Of a stretch of 64,000 nt of DNA, positions 60,785-64,000 are shown in pieces. The DNA comes from an uncultured Lachnospiraceae bacterium (GTDB lineage: Bacteria > Bacillota > Clostridia > Lachnospirales > Lachnospiraceae). Under the pieces are notes generated by a model. That model saw only the letters and a program-made list of their open reading frames with translations, had not been told where the DNA came from and did not search any database. Both the position numbers and the translations under genes were made by a program. Within the stretch, counting starts at the first letter, position 1. Each line of letters opens with the position of its first letter. The stretch is taken from assembly GCA_902493385.1 (NCBI GenBank), contig CABUPO010000005.1, positions 101,718 to 165,717 on the forward strand, given 5' to 3'.

Positions 60785-60898
60785 ACCAACAGTAAGTCCT
60801 ATGTCAGCGCCGTTGTCGAGGTAAGCGTCATGTGTTGGCGTCGCGTTTAGGCGATTGGTATTTTTAAAAATCTGATCAGCTTCTGCTGGTCTTTTTTT
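60785..60898 (+). ncRNA. Free-standing structured RNA next to DUF3800 gene (candidate DUF3800-associated RNA)
   Basis: A promoter and an intrinsic terminator bound about 114 nucleotides with no reading frame. ACCAA (60785-60789) pairs with TTGGT (60855-60859), closing the domain. GCGCC (60807-60811) pairs with GGCGT (60837-60841), TCGC/GCGA (60841-60844 and 60851-60854) is a further small stem, and CCTA (60798-60801) could form a pseudoknot with TAGG (60848-60851). Structured RNA motifs named after DUF3800, found near such genes, have been reported from comparative genomics; whether this one belongs to that series I cannot test here. Confidence 0.65.
60874..60898 (+). terminator. Terminator of the DUF3800-adjacent RNA
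   Basis: GATCAGC (60874-60880) pairs with GCTGGTC (60885-60891) across a TTCT loop, followed by seven T. Confidence 0.88.
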
Positions 60899-60929
60899 GC
60901 TTAATATATCATTCTTTGATATTTATATC

Positions 60930-60959
60930 TTGACATTCATTATTGCGTCATGCTATCAT
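60930..60959 (+). promoter_or_regulatory. Promoter of the pheST T-box leader
   Basis: TTGACA (60930-60935), 18-base spacer, TATCAT (60954-60959). Confidence 0.7.
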
Positions 60960-60965
60960 TTACCG

Positions 60966-61250
60966 AAAAGCAATGATGGTGCAAAAGGGTTACGATATCC
61001 TTACAGAGAGATGAATCACCGGCTGAAAGTTTCATCAGGCAATATGTAATCTGAATTTCACACCGTAGCTTCGGCTTTGAACAAAGGGGCGTTTTTGCTT
61101 CATTTAATTAGGAGTCGACGGGTAATGCGCGTTAAGCATAAAAGAGAGCCTGTATTATGTGTGACAGTCATATAATATTGGAATAAGGGTGGTACCGCGA
61201 ATGTAACTCGTCCCTTGCAGAGATAAGAATTTCTGTACAGGGATTTTTTT
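60966..61250 (+). ncRNA. T-box riboswitch, phenylalanine-specific
   Basis: Leader of pheST that senses uncharged tRNA-Phe. The T-box core AGGGTGGTACCGCG is at 61186-61199, with TGGT pairing to the tRNA acceptor end. A stem I region with GAGAGATGAA follows the promoter. The likely specifier codon is TTC (61057-61059), which fits the downstream genes. The leader ends in the hairpin at 61212-61250 with a T-run. Uncharged tRNA favours the antiterminator and pheST expression. Confidence 0.93.
61212..61250 (+). terminator. T-box regulated terminator
   Basis: CCCT...CAGA pairs with TCTG...AGGG with an internal loop, followed by seven T. It is mutually exclusive with the antiterminator built from the T-box core. 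Confidence 0.85.
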
Positions 61251-61297
61251 GTGTTCACAGATACTTATTAAAATTATTTTTATATGGAGGAATAGTC

Positions 61298-62317
61298 ATG
61301 AAAGAAAGATTAGCCGGAATTGTTGAAGACGCGCTTTCAAAGATTGAGAAATCTGAAAAACTTGATGTTCTTAATGATATCAGGGTTTCTTATCTTGGAA
61401 AAAAGGGTGAGCTGACATCAGTTCTCAAATCCATGAAGGATGTTCTGCCGGAGGACAGGCCGAAGGTCGGACAGATGGTAAACGACGCAAGAGGTATTAT
61501 TGAGAAAAAGCTGGAAGAGAAAAAAACAGCCTTTGAAAAGATAATACGGGAAGAAAAGATTAAGAGCGAGACAATAGATGTTACATTGCCCGGCAAGAAG
61601 CCTCATATGGGGCACAGACACCCTAATTCCATAGCTCTTGACGATGTAGAGAGAATATTTACCGGAATGGGTTATGAAGTTGTTGAGGGACCGGAGATTG
61701 AATATGATTATTATAACTTTGAAGCTCTTAATATACCGGATAATCATCCTGCCAAAGATGAACAGGACACATTTTATATTAACAGCGATATAGTTCTCAG
61801 GACACAGACGTCTTCCGTACAGGTTCATGTTATGGAACAGAAAAAGCTTCCTATAAGAATGATTGCACCGGGAAGAGTGTTCAGGGCAGATGAAGTTGAC
61901 GCGACGCATTCGCCTTCGTTTAATCAGATAGAAGGCCTTGTAATAGATAAGAACATAACATTTGCAGACCTTAAGGGTACTTTGGCAGAGTTTGCAAAGA
62001 GAATGTTTGGAGAGACAACCAAAGTAAGATTCAGGCCTCACCATTTTCCATTTACCGAACCAAGTGCAGAGATGGACGTTTCATGCTTTAAATGCGGCGG
62101 AAGCGGATGCAGGTTCTGTAAAGGCGAAGGCTGGATTGAAATACTTGGATGCGGTATGGTTCATCCCCACGTGCTTGAAATGAGAGACATTGACCCTGAA
62201 GAATATCAGGGCTTTGCATTTGGTATCGGGCTTGAAAGAATAGCGCTTCTTAAATATGAAATTGACGATATGAGACTTCTGTATGAAAACGATATACGTT
62301 TTCTTGAGCAGTTCTAA
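61298..62317 (+). CDS. pheS: Phenylalanine-tRNA ligase alpha subunit
   Basis: Catalytic subunit of the alpha2-beta2 enzyme that charges tRNA-Phe. 339 residues. N-terminal coiled-coil (1-90), then class II aminoacyl-tRNA synthetase motifs: motif 1 HPNSIALDDVERIFTGMGY near 105, motif 2 with RMIAPGRVFRADEVDATHSP near 195, and motif 3 FGIGLERIALLKY near 308. A CFKCGGSGCRFCKGEGW zinc-like segment near 260 is normal for bacterial PheS. TATGGAGGA precedes the ATG. Controlled by the T-box upstream and followed by pheT 15 bases later. Confidence 0.97.
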   Translation: MKERLAGIVEDALSKIEKSEKLDVLNDIRVSYLGKKGELTSVLKSMKDVLPEDRPKVGQMVNDARGIIEKKLEEKKTAFEKIIREEKIKSETIDVTLPGKKPHMGHRHPNSIALDDVERIFTGMGYEVVEGPEIEYDYYNFEALNIPDNHPAKDEQDTFYINSDIVLRTQTSSVQVHVMEQKKLPIRMIAPGRVFRADEVDATHSPSFNQIEGLVIDKNITFADLKGTLAEFAKRMFGETTKVRFRPHHFPFTEPSAEMDVSCFKCGGSGCRFCKGEGWIEILGCGMVHPHVLEMRDIDPEEYQGFAFGIGLERIALLKYEIDDMRLLYENDIRFLEQF

Positions 62318-62332
62318 GATTGGAGGCAGATT

Positions 62333-64000
62333 ATGAATACACCATTATCATGGATAAAGGCATATGTACCTGACCTTACGTGCAGCGCGCAGGAATATAT
62401 GGACGCGATGACTCTTACAGGCACAAAGGTTGAAGGTTATCAGAAATTAGACGATGGTCTTGATAAAATAGTAGTAGGAAGGATTAACAAAATTGACAAA
62501 CATCCTGATGCGGATAAATTAGTCGTATGCCAGGTGCAGATTGACGAAGAGGGTAATACCATTCAGATTGTTACCGGCGCGCCTAACGTATACGAGGGTG
62601 CGATTGTGCCTGTCGTGCTTGACGGAGGAAGGGTTGCGAAAGACCATTCCGGAAAAAGAGTACCGGGCGGCGTAAAGATTAAAAAGGGCAAGCTGCGCGG
62701 AGTAGAATCATTCGGTATGATGTGCTCGATAGATGAGCTTGGTTCTTCAAAAGACATGTACCCTGATGCATGCGATAACGGAATATATATATTCAATGAT
62801 AATCCTGAATATTCAAAAGCTCCTCTCGGAAGCGACGTCCCATCCCTTCTTTCTCTTCGTGACGTTAATTTTGAATATGAGATTACTTCTAACCGTGTCG
62901 ACTGTTTTTCAGTTATCGGAATTGCAAGGGAAGCTTCTGCTACATTCAGAAAACCGTTCTATCCGCCTGTAGTAAAAGAGACTGGCAATGATGAAAAGGC
63001 GTCTGATTATGTGAGCGTAGAAGTTGTAGATAAAGATTTGTGCCCAAGATATGTTGCAAGAGTAGTTAAAAATATCAGGCTGGCTCCGTCGCCTGAATGG
63101 ATGCAGAGAAGGCTTGCGGCATGTGGAATCAGGCCTATTAATAACATAGTAGATATAACCAACTATGTTATGGAAGAATATGCACAGCCTATGCATGCGT
63201 TTGACCTTGATAGCGTAGCAGGAAAAAAGATAATTGTAAGGCGCGCAGAGGACGGGGAGAAGTTCGTAACTCTGGACGGACAGGAAAGAGTTATGGATTC
63301 TGACGTTCTTATGATATGTGACGCAGAGAAGCCAATCGGAATTGCAGGAATCATGGGAGGAGAAAATTCTAAGATAACTGATAACGTAAGCACGATGTTA
63401 TTTGAGGCTGCGTGCTTTGACGGAACTAATATACGTTTGTCGGGAAAACGTCTTGGCATGCGTACCGACGCACAGGCAAAATTTGAGAAAGGGCTTGACC
63501 CTGAGAATGCAATAAAAGCTGTTGACCGTGCGTGCCAGCTTATTGAAGAGCTTGACGCGGGTGATGTTATAGGCGGATGTGTAGACGTCTATAATAAGAA
63601 GAAAGAGCCTGTAAAAGTTCCTTATGATGCGGACAGAATTAACAGACTTCTTGGAACCGATATTGACGAGGATACGATGGTATCATATTTTGAGATGGTT
63701 GGACTTGGCGTTGACTGTGAGAACAAAACCGTAACTGTTCCTACATGGAGACAGGACGTCCTTCTTATGGCGGACCTTGCAGAAGAGGTTGCGCGTTTTT
63801 ACGGTTATGATAATATACCGTCCACTCTTCCTACAGGTGAAGCTACTACAGGAGGTCTCTCATACAAATTAAGAATAGAAGGCATGGCTAAAAATACTGC
63901 TGAATATCTTGGATTTTCAGAGGCAAGCACATATTCATTTGAAAGTCCAAAGGTATATGATAAGCTTCTTATCAGTGAAGACGATAAGCTTCGTAATGCA
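62333..64000 (+). CDS. pheT: Phenylalanine-tRNA ligase beta subunit (3' end outside window)
   Basis: 556 codons are open to the window end, of about 800 expected. It starts MNTPLSWIKAYVPDL at ATG 62333 with TTGGAGG upstream. Domains visible are the tRNA-binding OB fold (about 40-150; VVGRINKIDKHPDADKL), B3/4 editing domain (about 200-400; ITSNRVDCFSVIGIAREA and GIMGGENSKIT) and the B5 domain (about 405-480). The remaining synthetase-like and anticodon-binding domains lie beyond base 64000. Same T-box-controlled operon as pheS. Confidence 0.97.
   Translation, partial: MNTPLSWIKAYVPDLTCSAQEYMDAMTLTGTKVEGYQKLDDGLDKIVVGRINKIDKHPDADKLVVCQVQIDEEGNTIQIVTGAPNVYEGAIVPVVLDGGRVAKDHSGKRVPGGVKIKKGKLRGVESFGMMCSIDELGSSKDMYPDACDNGIYIFNDNPEYSKAPLGSDVPSLLSLRDVNFEYEITSNRVDCFSVIGIAREASATFRKPFYPPVVKETGNDEKASDYVSVEVVDKDLCPRYVARVVKNIRLAPSPEWMQRRLAACGIRPINNIVDITNYVMEEYAQPMHAFDLDSVAGKKIIVRRAEDGEKFVTLDGQERVMDSDVLMICDAEKPIGIAGIMGGENSKITDNVSTMLFEAACFDGTNIRLSGKRLGMRTDAQAKFEKGLDPENAIKAVDRACQLIEELDAGDVIGGCVDVYNKKKEPVKVPYDADRINRLLGTDIDEDTMVSYFEMVGLGVDCENKTVTVPTWRQDVLLMADLAEEVARFYGYDNIPSTLPTGEATTGGLSYKLRIEGMAKNTAEYLGFSEASTYSFESPKVYDKLLISEDDKLRNA

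Overview
The window looks like the chromosome of a low-GC Gram-positive anaerobe of the class Clostridia, most probably family Lachnospiraceae. Grounds: purine-rich Shine-Dalgarno (SD) sites before nearly every gene, a FabK-type fatty-acid operon, the electron-bifurcating transhydrogenase pair NfnAB, a phenylalanine T-box, a SpoIID-type protein, a Csp-like subtilase, DUF1540 and several secreted proteins with lysine-rich Ig-like (Big_2) modules. This is inferred from gene content; I ran no 16S or database comparison.

Layout. 1-2.7 kb: TrkA (5' end outside the window) and TrkH potassium uptake. 2.7-9.1 kb: one fatty-acid operon (acpP, fabK, fabD, fabG, fabF, fabZ, acyl-CoA synthetase) behind a promoter that resembles a MerR-family target. 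9.2-16.4 kb: a secreted GH43 hydrolase, nfnAB, glutamate dehydrogenase with a structured leader, a DUF4097 lipoprotein and tRNA-Arg(ACG). 16.6-19.6 kb: a three-gene ABC-2 exporter and an Rrf2 regulator. 19.8-24.3 kb: three secreted proteins (a subtilase with an extra C-terminal domain, a leucine-rich-repeat protein, a Big_2 protein). 24.4-34.1 kb: a PatB-type lyase and CysK, a repeat lipoprotein, an AI-2E family permease, a DUF1015/YesL/MscS operon, ArgH and a Ca2+/cation antiporter. 34.2-39.7 kb: pyk-miaB-prfC-degV. 39.8-43.5 kb: a secreted esterase, a LURP-one-like protein and a Csp-like subtilase.

43.47-45.06 kb is a compact 1.55-kb insertion bounded by a perfect 43-bp direct repeat that duplicates the 3' end of the subtilase gene. 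It carries a CtkA/HipA-like kinase gene and a small acidic partner, with its own promoter and hairpin. 45.1-54.8 kb: DUF4474 protein and phosphoesterase, a DUF5060/DUF5605 glycosidase-like protein, MscL with a zinc ribbon, a Big_2 protein, a MATE pump, an Hpt/HD-GYP signalling pair, a PdaA-like deacetylase and a second DegV protein. 54.9-60 kb: a DUF1540 mini-protein, a nuclease lipoprotein, DHFR, a SpoIID protein, a YihY membrane protein and a C_GCAxxG_C_C protein. 60-64 kb: a DUF3800 gene followed by a free-standing structured RNA with its own promoter and terminator, then the phenylalanine T-box and pheST (pheT runs off the window).

Most of the window is housekeeping. The two places most likely to hold something undescribed are the DUF3800 gene with its adjacent RNA (about 59.93-60.90 kb) and the kinase/small-protein cassette between 43-bp repeats (43.47-45.06 kb). 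Secondary candidates are the MerR-like control site of the fatty-acid operon, the gdhA leader and the subtilase with a metal-hydrolase-like tail.
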